This document shows, piece by piece, positions 9,679 through 20,789 of a stretch of 64,000 nt of DNA. Made by a program: the position numbers and the translations under genes. Numbering within the stretch: the first letter of the stretch is position 1; each line of letters begins with the position of its first letter. The notes beneath the pieces were generated by a model that saw nothing but the letters and a program-made list of their open reading frames with translations, did not search any database and was not told the DNA's origin. The stretch covers positions 992,001 through 1,056,000 of the forward strand of contig JAXBDG010000019.1 of the NCBI GenBank assembly GCA_036320915.1, in the 5' to 3' direction. The stretch comes from Linnemannia elongata. Lineage: Eukaryota > Mortierellomycota > Mortierellomycetes > Mortierellales > Mortierellaceae.

Positions 9679-10979
9679 ATGAACGGACAACATCAACAAA
9701 CACAGCAGCACCGGTCCAACAAACCATCGACAGGCGGCTTCCAGCTTTTACCCCTCAATGGGGGCGACGTCGACATGCTGCATGGTGACAGCGGTGACAC
9801 CGACACGCAAGTCACAGAAACCCCTTCCAGCCTTGCAGAACCCACCAAGGAGCTAGCTGAATTCAGCATCGACACCGGCATCCAGGAATTCGTCATCAAG
9901 GAGTCAGAGTACAATGCTGGCAGAGCGGTCAAGGACCCCGTCAACAGCCTCCTTTATGATCTGACAGGACAAGTCACCATTATCGGCAAACCCACCATCC
10001 GATACCTCCAAGTCGGCAGTAACAAAACGGAGAGATACCTGTCTGTCAAACTCAGTGACGAGCGTTCCAAGGCACATCTCCTTGCATTGACCTACAAAAA
10101 TCCGACCGCGGATAACGACAACCAGGCTGGGGAGGACACTCAGGTGGAAAAAACCCCCAGCACGCTTCACTCTATACACGGACACAATGGCAGCCGAGAA
10201 CAGAGGGCGCCAAGTCGAGATTACCTCACTCCAACCAGGAACAACCAAGGACAAAATCAGAGGAGTTTTCACCCCTCTGGGGGAAGTCGAATTCGTCGAC
10301 ATTGCTCACAAGAGATACGGTGCAATGGTAGCGGCCACTGTCACTTTCGTTACCGACAGACCGGTCAAGGAATTGCAAGAGCAAGCTACAAGTGTCATAT
10401 TCGTCGGGAATGACTCGGGACGTATCACAAGACTAGGAAACGAAGAGATTGTCATTCACAAAGACCTGGACCGTAAGTTGACAAACCTCCCCAGACATGC
10501 GACACCTCTGACCTTAAAAAGTCTGTGCAGCAAATTTGGAAATTGCTCGGTTACCATACCATTCAATTTTAATATGACACGCAGAAAGAGGGAGGCATTC
10601 TTTTCGTTCACTTCCAAGGAGACGTTCGACCAATTGACCGGGAAGAATTTCTCATTCGGCGACACTATTATGCAGTGGGTTGAGGTGGGAACTAAGTTGT
10701 GCAACGAGTGTGGATCGCCAGACCATTTGATCGCAACATGCCCAGAAGTGGCACTGTGGAAAGAGCGGGCTGCCAGACGTGTAGCGACACCACGAGCAGC
10801 CAACGCGGTGGCCCCCCCCGTCTACTAACAAAAATCGTTACAATGGGGCGGTGCCCAAGGCGCAAGCCGTAGCCCAACCTAATCAGATAGGCCCGGCATA
10901 TAGCTCGATGGTGAAGCAGGACAAAACCCAGAAAGTAAGGAAGCACAGATGTGTCAAGAAAGCAGACCAAGCAGTACAA
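9679..10979 (+). pseudogene. LINE retrotransposon ORF1 (RRM-like and CCHC knuckle), frameshifted
   Basis: The first frame, from the ATG at 9679 (MNGQHQQTQQHR...), gives a low-complexity N-terminus. After about 10155 coding sense moves to the frame of 10187 (RGRQVEITSLQPGTTKDKI), which is RRM-like and ends in a zinc knuckle CNECGSPDHLIATC (C-x2-C-x4-H-x4-C). It hits a stop at 10826-10828, just after a run of eight C. Sensible coding then continues in a third frame to about 10979. Both frame changes fall in homopolymers (A6C5 near 10148-10158 and C8 near 10811-10818). ORF1 proteins of this type coat LINE RNA. No reverse transcriptase follows, so the element is truncated. Confidence 0.68.
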
Positions 10980-11073
10980 TAAAACAGATAAATAGAACCT
11001 TGATCAAGAGCTAGAAAGTGAGTATGGGAAAAGACTAAGACATATGTTTTATGGCGATACCAAGTGAAGAACT

Positions 11074-11552
11074 ATGGATTTACTATCTAAGGTCCTTTTA
11101 TACTTGGCAGAAGGGCGAAGTCACAAGAACAAGCTCTTGTCTCGTGACAAGATGAACCAGGTAAGTGCAAACACCGCCAACCAAGAAAACATTGAGGAAC
11201 TGAAAAGACAAATCCAGCAACAGCAAGCGATGATTAAGAACTTGCAAGAGAGACTAGAAATTCGGGAAGCAGCGGAAAGGAGAGAAAAAATGGAACAAGA
11301 AAATACACAAAACAAGATGATTAGTATGGAAGAAAAATCGGTACCATTGTAGCAACAGCGGTGGCAGAGGCTATGACCAGTGCAATGTTGAATATTAGGA
11401 TGGAGATATGGGTAGTACTTAAAATGTTAAAAGAGGATATGGCTACTGAAACAGAGGGAGCATAAGATGAAATCAAAAGGAGAAAACAACCATCCAGAGG
11501 AGTAGCAGCAGCCCAACAAGCAGATGAAGAGCAAAATAGGCAAACGACGAAT
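11074..11552 (+). pseudogene. Coiled-coil protein fragment, broken
   Basis: The frame from 11074 encodes a Gln/Glu-rich coiled coil (MNQVSANTANQENIEELKRQ and on) to a stop at 11350-11352. A neighbouring frame continues with TIVATAVAEAMTSAMLNI and a Lys/Glu-rich tail until the duplicated 28S sequence starts at 11553. The GTAAGT at 11161 could be a donor. It resembles gag- or ORF1-type coiled coils but cannot be assigned. The right edge is cut by the Crinkler/28S block. Confidence 0.4.
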
Positions 11553-11936
11553 AATGGGCTTAATCTCAGCAGATCGTAGCAACAAGGCTACTCTACTGCT
11601 TACAATACCCCGTTCAATTAAAGTCGTCTGCAATGGATTTATCTCTTCCAATATTTGAAATTAACATTAGCAGGAACCTCACAAAGCCTTTCCGCTCTGC
11701 AAGATAACCCCACGTAGTATGATTCAGGATCCGAAGATCTATTCGTATTCAACTAAAAATCGGAAAAGGCGGTAATCGTCGCGTTCTAGCACGGGTTCTG
11801 ACTTAGAGGCGTTCAGCCATAACCCAACGGATGATAGCTTCGGGCCATTGCCTGCTCAGGCAGGCCCAAATACCAATTATCCGAATGAACGGTTCCTCTC
11901 GTACTAAGTTCAATTACTATTGCAACAACATTTCAT

Positions 11937-11991
<55 letters not shown>

Positions 11992-12025
11992 ATTAGTGGG
12001 TGAACAATCCAACGCTTACTTCAGT

Positions 12026-12061
<36 letters not shown>

Positions 12062-12101
12062 AACGTCGCTATGAACGCTTGGCTGCCACAAGCCAGTTAT
12101 T
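11553..12101 (-). rRNA. 28S rRNA 3'-terminal fragment, copy 1 (pseudogene)
   Basis: Read on the minus strand, this runs from ATAACTGGCTTGTGGC (peptidyl-transferase region) through the sarcin/ricin loop core (TTAGTACGAGAGGAACCG) to AGAGTAGCCTTG and GAGATTAAGCCCATT. It is therefore only the last 550 nt or so of 28S. Against the conserved fungal sequence about ten bases are missing in ATACTGAAG|TAAGCG, where a CAGAATTCGG-like stretch is normal. Together with the truncation this makes it a pseudogene. It lies 247 bp downstream of Crinkler copy 1 in the same orientation, within the duplicated block. Confidence 0.88.
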
Positions 12102-14982
12102 AAAACTTAAGGGAAATATTTCCCTACCTTCACAAAATAAGCTTTCATCCACTTCCAAAATAGAAGAGGTCCATGAAGAACAAACAAAATGGCTGTTTTT
12201 GAAAATGGACGGATGAAACCTTAAAGAATGTATATTCCCGCATGTGCAATACCACTATTTTCAAGGCGCATTGTTCATGTACATATGTGACCTATCAGAA
12301 TGAAACATATGGAGTGTTGAAAGCCCTGGCTGCAGGGATAGCAGAATTTATTCTACGCGGCGCCTTTTTTCAGGCTGGAAGTCTTGGTACGGCAAAAACC
12401 CCATCTCCTTCTCAAGGACTTTAGAGCGCATTGAAGGAACCTTTTGGATAAGGTCGTCATATGAGCGGTAGGGCATATTCTCGAGGATTCGGTCCACCTC
12501 TTCATCACCAAGCCAGCGCTTCTTCTTTAAGGTCTCCCGAGTCGCGAAATTCCAATTGAGATCCTTTGAAACTGCAAGGGCGGCAGAAATGCTGAAAGCG
12601 TCGCCAAAGAACTCGTTGAAATTGCCTCGGTAGATCAGGAGACAATCCTCTGGAAAAGATTCACCGCCGAGTAGCTGAAATGCTGGATCCGTAACATCTG
12701 CCGTCGAGATAAGAATCGTGATGATGAGTGCTCGTTTGATTCCTTGCTGGTCTAGTAGTGAATATCCTGGAATCTTTCCGATGGTATCCACATTCTTGCT
12801 GTGCTCACTGGTGAGGAGACTAGCCGAAAGTGGACTCCCCAGCTTTTTCACCTGTAGTGCACAAAGAAGGTTCTCGCCCTCGCTGTCCGCGCTCTCGCGA
12901 TAGACGCATACATCACCGAATTGTGCACCGTCTGCATTTTTGATCACAACGTCTGACCTCCAGTCCAGTCCCTGTTCTTGTTCGCCAACAGTCAGTCCTC
13001 CTGACTCTGGGAATCGGTGCGCTGCCGTGACGACCGATAGTTTCTTGAGCTTGACAGTACGGCCCAAAGTCTCTGCTCGCCCGAGGGCGCCTTTGTAGAT
13101 GTCCCCGAGAGTCGCTGCTACGTGGCCATCGCCGATGAGAAGGTTCGTACGGAGCGTCTCATACTCAGCGATGATGCGTTCGAAGAATCCCCACTCATGG
13201 TCTTTCTCCCAGTCGTGTAAGAATGCGGATCCAAGGCGATTCCGGACTTCATCGATAGTCGTGTTGTAAATGTGTAGGAAAAAGAAGGGAATTCGGACCA
13301 GCACTTGTCCACGGCCTTCGTTACTGTCTTCCAGAATCGTATGAGTATCGCGTTCTAGAACGTCCAAGGTGAGTGCTGGGAACTGATCAGATGGGGCGAG
13401 TGTGCGCGGCGATGATTGCTGAAGAATGCATAGTCGAACAAGTGCACGAACAAGCTCCTTGTGCGTCTCGACGAAGGTCGTGATAGAGTAATAGCTGTCG
13501 AGGTTGTTTGCAACTTTGTTGAAAATACGATCCGCGTTCATGTCGATGTCGTGCACTGTATCTGGAAAAGTTTTGCATTTCTCCAGTCGAGGTCCAAAAA
13601 ACTCCTCCAGTAAAAGCTGCAGTGCTCGTGGAAGACCGCCGGTGGCCGATAATAAGCGAAAAAGCGACATCTTCGGCATCCATTCACGGTGATGAACTTG
13701 GGCGAGCCCCGTGAAATGGCCCATGATGTCGTAGCAGGCTCCCGTGGATAAAGTTGGACAGCTGAGGAACTTGAAGGAGTAAGAGGTCGGTTCTGCTGCC
13801 AGAGTCACGTCCTGCCGAGCCGTTCCAGAGAGAAAGGTCTGGATCATATGGGGCTTCATCACGCCGCTCATGAAAGGTCCAAGGCTGCGCATCATATCCT
13901 GGAACAGGCGGAGTCCTTCGTCTGTGTGACGCTCTGCTGTGTCCCCAGCCATGCGAAATCCGGTGTTAGGTAACGATGCAAGCTTGTGGCCTTTAGGAGT
14001 TCCCTCCCAGCGATGGTCAAAGATCCTCTGGAATTCGTCGATGTGAAGGAAAAGGAAGAATGGCTGATGTGCCGGCTGCTTTAAATCTTGGCGAATGGCG
14101 ATTATGACGTTAGGGATCGTGAAGAGGCCACGGTGATCGACAGCTTTGTAGCAGAAGTCGGAAAATCCCTCGTAGTATCTGTCTTGGAAGAAGTGAGTAT
14201 AAGCCAAACGCAGGCCAAGAACGGTGTCGGCATCGAGATGAGTGTCGATCGGACCCAATTTAACGTCGACACCGAAATCAAGCAGCATGTAGTGGTAGTG
14301 AGGCGAGTAATCAACGCCTTTTGTTTTGGCTTTCTCTGAGAGTCGACGTTGTAAGGCTTCGTACAGTTCGCTTCCATAGCGCGTTTTCCCTAATGGATTT
14401 AATGTTGAGTCGTTAATACGTTGCCACTGAAGATTATCAAGTGGTTCCATGGAAATGACAGTATCCTTACCAATGCCGGCTGTTCCACTGCACACAAGGA
14501 ATGAGCTCTCCGCCTTCGCAGGCCGTCGGTCTTTTTGCCAAGACAAGCAAGTTCCGATATTTCTCACGACTACATCGATCGCTGCGTCCATTGGACGCTC
14601 CTGGTAAGGCATGATGTTGGATAACTGTGGGGCAGAATCCGATCCTGGGCCGCGAGGATGAAAGGTACCCTGAATTTGCTTGATGACGTCCATAATGCCT
14701 TTGGGAGGATAACGTTGACAAAGAGCAAGGTGTGAGAAACTTGATTTTTCTTACAGTAGAGTGCAAACAAAAGACAATAATAATGATTACCGGTGACTGG
14801 CGAGCTAGGACGAGTTTTATCCGAGAGAGCAGTGGAGGCACGGGCAGGGACAGGTACATGTACTATGTTAGTGCAATTGGATGAATGCTACAGGTTAGTA
14901 CATATATAATGGACAAGCGTATGAGCAAGGCGTCAATGAAAGCAAAGCGCGTCTGCATTACCTGGAGGAGGGCGCTGGACGA
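11553..14982 (-). repeat. 3,430-bp segmental duplication, copy 1
   Basis: This block matches 28846-32275 at a constant offset of 17,293 with no indels. By eye I find three differences (14794, 14806, 14936), all inside the Crinkler intron. The left edge is within the 28S 3' end. The right edge is in the codons for the VQRPPP motif of Crinkler exon 1. Confidence 0.93.
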
Positions 14983-15292
14983 GGATGTATGTGCTGTCAT
15001 CGAGAGGCTTGGGAAACACCCGGGAAAGACTTGTCCTCGGTTCGTCCAATTCGGTCTTGTCATCAAGAGCATCAATTGTGATGGCGGAGGATTGCTTGAC
15101 CTTGGGAATGGAAACGCGCCAGAGGGTGAGCTTGCTTGCAGCAATGTCGTCGAAGTCAGGACTTTGCTTGGCTTTGATGAGATCCTTGAGGTCGTCAACA
15201 TCATCCGACGATGGAACGTTCTTGAGCTTAAAGGCATGCGACACAGATTCGCCCTCAACAATACAGAATAGTGTCAGGTTCTTTTCGGTCAT
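12348..15292 (-). CDS. Crinkler (CRN) protein 1: CRN header + STAND-like NTPase + PD-(D/E)XK nuclease
   Basis: There are two exons, 15292-14962 and 14698-12348. The donor CCAG|GTAATG and acceptor CCAAAG|GC join in phase to give VQRPPPGIMDVIKQ, for about 893 aa. Residues 1-110 are a ubiquitin-like Crinkler header (MTEKNLTLFCIVEGE ... KLTLWRVSIP ... ILVQRPPP), with the last motif matching the family's HVLVxxP junction. Exon 2 carries a P-loop (SGTAGIGKDT, residues 69-78 of the 781-residue block), a Walker B (LFLHIDEF), a long helical region, and near the C-terminus a nuclease-like core (GDVCVY ... LLCALQVKKL). Crinklers are known as host-nucleus effectors or inter-organism conflict proteins. 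No signal peptide is seen. The 781 residues are identical to copy 2 while the header is not. Confidence 0.85.
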
Positions 15293-15811
15293 GGTATTGT
15301 GAAGCATTGATGAAAAGAAGGGAACGGGAGAAAGTGAGGATTGTAAAGAAAGCGAGGGTTGTGGAGGAGGTGCGGGATGTAGAGAAGGCAAGGAATGAAA
15401 GGAAAAAAAAGAGAAAAAAAAAAAAAAAGTATGAAGGGATGAGAAGGCGTGAGAACGGTGGCAAAGGCGATGAAGGTGTGAAAATGGTGGCAAAAAGAAA
15501 GGGCAGTGAGAAACAAACGGAGAGCAAAGTCGAAAAGAGAGTGTGGGGGCGATGGCGAAAGACAATGGAGGTGAGAAAAAAAGAAGGCAAAAAAGGGGGA
15601 AAGACAATAAAAAAGAGTGGGAAAGTGGCACAGCAAAGAGATGTGAGAAGAGTGCGCGTGGGAGAGACAGAGAAAGGTAGAGGCGCGGAGGGTGGTGGTA
15701 AAGGGAGTTGGCAAGGGCGATGAAGGTGTGGGAATGGTGGCAAAATGGAGAGGTGATAAAGGAAGTAGCCAGAAACAAATAAAGACAAGTAAAATAGGGT
15801 GGGAGCAGCGG
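15293..15811. other. Crinkler 1 5' flank, purine-rich
   Basis: On the plus strand this is a G/A-rich tract with short repeats such as GGTGGCAAAGGCGATGAAGGTGTG. The gene side is therefore a long pyrimidine-rich leader. Open frames on both strands here are compositional. A similar tract precedes Crinkler 2 (32595-33114). Confidence 0.6.
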
Positions 15812-16050
15812 CAAAATAATCTATTATTTCCTATACGGCAGGGAAATAAATTATGGTGATGTTACCAAATCACTTTTTTCGCTTTTTTTGCCACCACTCC
15901 TCTTTCATCCTTCCACCCTTTCATCTCTTCCACAGCAACCTCATCCATCCTCACTCCCACGCCTATTTCATCACTACATCTTACCCGACCCTCTTTCACC
16001 CGCCACGCTCATCGTCGTCCTTCTCTTTTCCTTTCTCATCATTCTCTTCC
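15812..16050 (-). promoter_or_regulatory. Conserved upstream block of Crinkler 1
   Basis: This block is similar (roughly 80% by eye) to 33115-33380, the equivalent place upstream of Crinkler 2. Shared pieces include TATTTCCTA, GGAAATA, ATTATGGTGA, CTCCTCTTTCATCCTTCCACC and ATTTCATCACT. It is conserved although the intervening leader and headers have diverged, and so is a candidate promoter or 5' boundary of the ancestral duplicated unit. Confidence 0.45.
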
Positions 16051-16064
16051 CCTTTGCTGTCCCT

Positions 16065-16658
<594 letters not shown>

Positions 16659-18695
16659 ATGACTAGCCACAAGACATCCGGAAAGCAGCATCCAACGAAA
16701 AGATGGCAGCAGGAGTTCAGCAGCATAAAGGAATGGAACTATTTTGACCGTTTGACTGATCCAACCAATATCGCCCACTGCAATTATTTCGAATTCTGTT
16801 CGCCACTCAGCACCGATAAGCCAACCTTACACAGGCGATGAGTTAACGCCATCTTACCCATAGTAGAAAACAGCCGACATCAAAACCTGAAGCAGCAGTA
16901 CAAACGACTACAGCGTGAGTGGCGGGATGTGGCTGCGACTGAATCCTTTTGGGCGCAAATCGAGGACAATGAGTTGAAAGAAGTTCAAAGGAGGAATGAG
17001 CGAAAGCACCAGATCAGCCTTGAGGGGAACGCCATTGACCAATTGGACAGTGCTTTTGGTTATTTTAGCAAGAAGACAAAGAAGACCTACGGTAAGGAGA
17101 GCGAAGCAATTTTGGAGTGGTGTTATTGTAACATGGAGATAGTAACAAGTCTATTTTATAAATCTGCTAGCAGTTGAGCTCTTTGACTCTCAAGACCCTT
17201 TCCTTGTCTCTGGAACAGCGTCCGTTGCCGTAGAGGAGGATAGACACACTGAGCTGACGGCGGCAGAATCTCAAGAAGAAGAGACGGACAAAGACCGGGA
17301 AGAGGACAATGGACAGCAGGATGCTACGCAGTCTTCCGACACCGACGAGAGTTATCAGCCATCGCGCTCGCCCACTATAACACCAACCAAGCAAAGGGTC
17401 CCCTGGGTGTCATCTATAATACAGGAGAGGGTGTTCTTGACTACCCATCGTCCTGGCGAACTCCGTGGGTGCTTGATGATGTTAACTTAGCTGAACTCCT
17501 ATGGGATTTCGACAATCAGTTGTCGCAGCATTACCAAACTTGGATGCTCCCATCGAACCTTTGTAAGTTAACATCGGAGATACGGATAAATTCTCTCATA
17601 GCACCGAAAACTCATACTTTCTTTTCAATTCCTGTAGGATCCTCAATCATATCTACCTGATACGCGAGAGCGACAATCTCAGTTCTCTATTTTCTGCGCT
17701 CGGAAGTGCTCTCTGGTCTGCGGTATTGCCAAACGTGCTACAGCAGCGAGTAAAGCAAGAGGTGTTACAGGACGTTTTTGATGTTGCATTCAACATCGGC
17801 AACGCGTCTTATGTCGATGCTCGACACTGGATACTACAGTGGCATGGCGATTTGGATGTCAAGAGCCTTTTGACTTGTATGCTTGGCACATCTGCCTTGT
17901 GGGATAGTTCTCGAGACAATGAAGCTGGACTGATCAAGAAGAGATTCGACCCTTTTTTCTCTACCTTTATTTGCCCTGTGAAGCACCTTAATGTGTTCTG
18001 GTAAGAGCAAAGCAGCAGTTCTGGTTTATAGGTTTCAAGATATTGCCTGAGTTTGTTTCTAATTGTTCTGCTTTTGCAACAGGGATATGACTTTCCCCCC
18101 TTCAAAGCGACGAAAAAGTTTTGATTCTGGTCTTCGAAGTCAACGCCCAGACTTTTTTGTCTGTGCCACGTTGCCAAGTCGTCAATGCCATCTCTTCACT
18201 GTGGAGATCAAAAAGGCCGCACAAGGCCTTGTAGTTCAGTCGGATCTTGAGAAGCTTGCCTGTGAGATGAAAGATGCAATTGACGATCTCGCTATGCAGA
18301 AGATCGACATCTCATCTGTTAGAGTCTTTGGAATGTTGGTTGTAGGTACGTGAGAGAATGAGCTGTTTGGTATGCTTGATAATTTTAATTCTGGAGAGTT
18401 ATAATAGATTAACCGGTTTGTTGTACATCTAGGCTTACGTGCGGATATTTACACCATGGCGCTGGAGGCTAGCGGTCTCTATATTATGCGTTCCTATACG
18501 ACTGTTTTTGCTCCGCGCTCACACAAAGATTTGGGAGGCTTGGCCATGGTCATAAATGTTTTTTTGAATCTCAAAGCCGATATTGAGGAGTCGGTCCGAC
18601 TCTGCTCGCGCCCACTCTTGCCCTCTGTATCTCCACAGATATGCAAAAGTTTCGGCACTCCAGTGAAGTACAAGATTATACCAGGGCAAGTGTAG
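16659..18695 (+). CDS. PD-(D/E)XK nuclease-like accessory gene C (model with gaps)
   Basis: Well-supported 3' exons are 17638-18000, 18083-18345 and 18433-18695, joined in phase through GTAAGA...CAACAG and GTACGT...CATCTAG. A piece ending at 17562 (LAELLWDFDNQL...) also joins in phase. Upstream pieces at 16659-16841 (MTSHKTSGKQHP...) and about 16865-17096 (Lys/Glu-rich, LQREWRDVAATESFWAQIED) look coding, but their joins are uncertain and a frame change falls near 17345-17400. The last 200 residues hold RPDFFV ... FTVEIKKAAQ ... KDAIDD, the same PD...E-x-K...KD signature as genes A and D. The EIKK keeps the catalytic-type Lys. Function is unknown; it is plausibly nucleic-acid cleaving. Confidence 0.55.
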
Positions 18696-18847
18696 TACGT
18701 AAAAGGATTCAACGATATCAACAAGTAGCGCAACTGATGTAGGGTTTCCAAAAAATAAAAAAAAGAGCGATGCAAACGCCCATGCGTGGTTATCGATCAT
18801 ACGTCCATAATTGTTGTATTACATGCATTAAGTTGTCTCATTGTCTT

Positions 18848-19030
18848 TTCGTTGTCCCTTTGTCCTTTTGTTGTCCCTTTGTCCTTTTGTTGTCCCTTTG
18901 TCCTTTTGTTGTCCCTTTGTCCTTTTGTTGTCCCTTTGTCCTTTTGTTGTCCTTTTGTGCTTTTGTTGTCCTTCCGTCCTTTTGTTGTCCTTTTGTCCAT
19001 TTGTTGTCCCTTTTTCCTTTTGTTTCCATT
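18848..19030 (+). repeat. Minisatellite, about 20-bp unit
   Basis: Units of TTGTTGTCCCTTTGTCCTTT are repeated about eight times, with some variation (CTTTTG, CTTCCG) toward the right. It sits 150 bp downstream of gene C. Confidence 0.9.
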
Positions 19031-19111
19031 TGTCTTTTTGTCTTTTCATTTTGTTACTTTTTGCTTTTATCTTTTTGTATCCTTTTTTTTGTGTTTGTTT
19101 CAGTGGCTGTA

Positions 19112-19376
<265 letters not shown>

Positions 19377-19698
19377 CTGTTTTTCATTAGTGCTGTGTTT
19401 TCGCCTTTTGTTTTGCTCTGTCCACTAGCCTTTCTATTCAACGTATTTTGTAATGGGATAATTATTCTTGCGAAGACTACGCCTTATTTTATTTGTACAT
19501 GAGGGCGGGTGAGTCTATCTCGGGGTATTAATGGAGGTACTGGGGGAAGAATTAGCGATACCAACAAGCGAACCAGAAAAGTGAGGGTGTGTATATCAAC
19601 GGTTCAGCATAACCAGGACATGAAATGACACAAATTACGTTCATCCGCTAAATTGCTATCTTTCTAGAGAAAAAAATAAGTAAACTATCCAATGCATC

Positions 19699-20150
19699 CG
19701 ACGAATTCTAATGAGGCTGGAGAGCCGCAAGTCAGTAACTCTTACTCATTCCTCATTTTTACTTTTCCAACCCCTTACATTTTTTTCTTCCCTCATCCCT
19801 TTCCCATCTGTTGCTTTTCCAACCCCTTGCATCCCATACTAGGCTCGCTTCCTTGACTTGTACTTTTCCCTTCATCTTTTACGTTTCCATCTTTTGCTTA
19901 AAGATCTTAGTCGCCAATATAAAAAGATTACGCGTCCGACGAATGCTAATGAGGCTGGAGAGCCGCAAGCCAGGAACTTTTACTCATTCCTCATATTTGC
20001 TTTTCCAACCCCTTACATTTTTTTTCTTCCCTCATCCCTTTCCCATCTTTTGCGTTTCCAACCCCTTGCATCCCTTACTTGTACTTTTCCCTTCATCTTT
20101 TACGTGTCCATCTATTGCTTAAGGATCTTGGTCGCCAAGATAAAAGAGGT
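19699..20150 (+). repeat. Tandem duplication, unit about 240 bp, two copies
   Basis: Both copies contain TAATGAGGCTGGAGAGCCGC, ACTCATTCCTCAT, TTTTCCAACCCCTTACATTT and CTTTTCCCTTCATCTTTTACG in the same order, starting near 19699 and 19939. They end just upstream of the frameshifted secreted-protein gene. Confidence 0.8.
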
Positions 20151-20304
20151 TGGTCGCTCCATCTCCTTTGTTAATGTTCACTTGCACGCCAACTCTCTAC
20201 GTTATCCACCCCTCTTCCACAGCCGCAAAACATCAAACATCAGAAGTTGTTCCCCTCGAGTCTTTCTTCTTTCAAGTCCCTCTCACCGCCGATCAACTCC
20301 TCTA

Positions 20305-20645
20305 ATGCAGATCCCATTGACTCAATCGATCACCTTCACTGTCCTTGGCCGGTCCTTGTTGTCCTCCTAGTGGTTAGGCCTGCAGTTGCGTTGAGTCTGC
20401 CAGCAACTCCCAAGTTCTGTGCGCTCTACAAGACCATTCAGTACGACTCCGATTCAGCAGTCCCTTGCGACGCTAATGCGGACGTCTGGAAACCCGCTTT
20501 AGTCGGGATTGTCAGTGACGGGTCGTCATGTCAAGGTCCGGCCGACTTTGGGCAGGCTTATGACGTGCCGTGTAACACTTGCAAAATACACAGTGGTTCA
20601 CCTGCTCGAGATATGGTTTATTGGGGTGTGTATGCTGTCTGCTAA
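20305..20645 (+). pseudogene. Small secreted six-cysteine protein, frameshifted in signal peptide
   Basis: The mature-type frame reads VRPAVALSLPATPKFCALYK and on to a stop at 20643-20645. It has six cysteines (KFC, VPC, SSC, PCNTC, AVC). The only sensible ATG (20305, MQIPLTQSITFTVLG) is in a different frame that stops within the hydrophobic core, so the signal peptide and mature chain are separated by a single-base shift near 20350. The mature frame has no ATG of its own. It is either a recent pseudogene or an indel error in the assembly. It is unrelated in cysteine spacing to the 3.5-5.6 kb cluster. Confidence 0.55.
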
Positions 20646-20789
20646 ATAGTGAGTTTTAACAACGGAGTGACGGTGTCAAAAAAAAAAAGACTCTTCCGCT
20701 CTTTCTTTGTTCATTGTCATCAAATAGAATGACCCTTCATGTTTATTGTATCGATAAAGTGAACTATATATTTTCTTCCGCAGGCTCCT

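Noticed and set aside
11427..11651. Minus-strand 74-codon gene
   Set aside because: Most of it is translated 28S rRNA.
12240..12424. Plus-strand 60-codon gene repeated at 29535
   Set aside because: Exact duplicate only because it lies in the duplicated block, antisense to the Crinkler 3' end.
14933..15814. Longer Crinkler 1 N-terminus (293 codons)
   Set aside because: The extra 170 residues come from a pyrimidine-rich leader whose composition differs between the two copies; the conserved header starts at MTEK.
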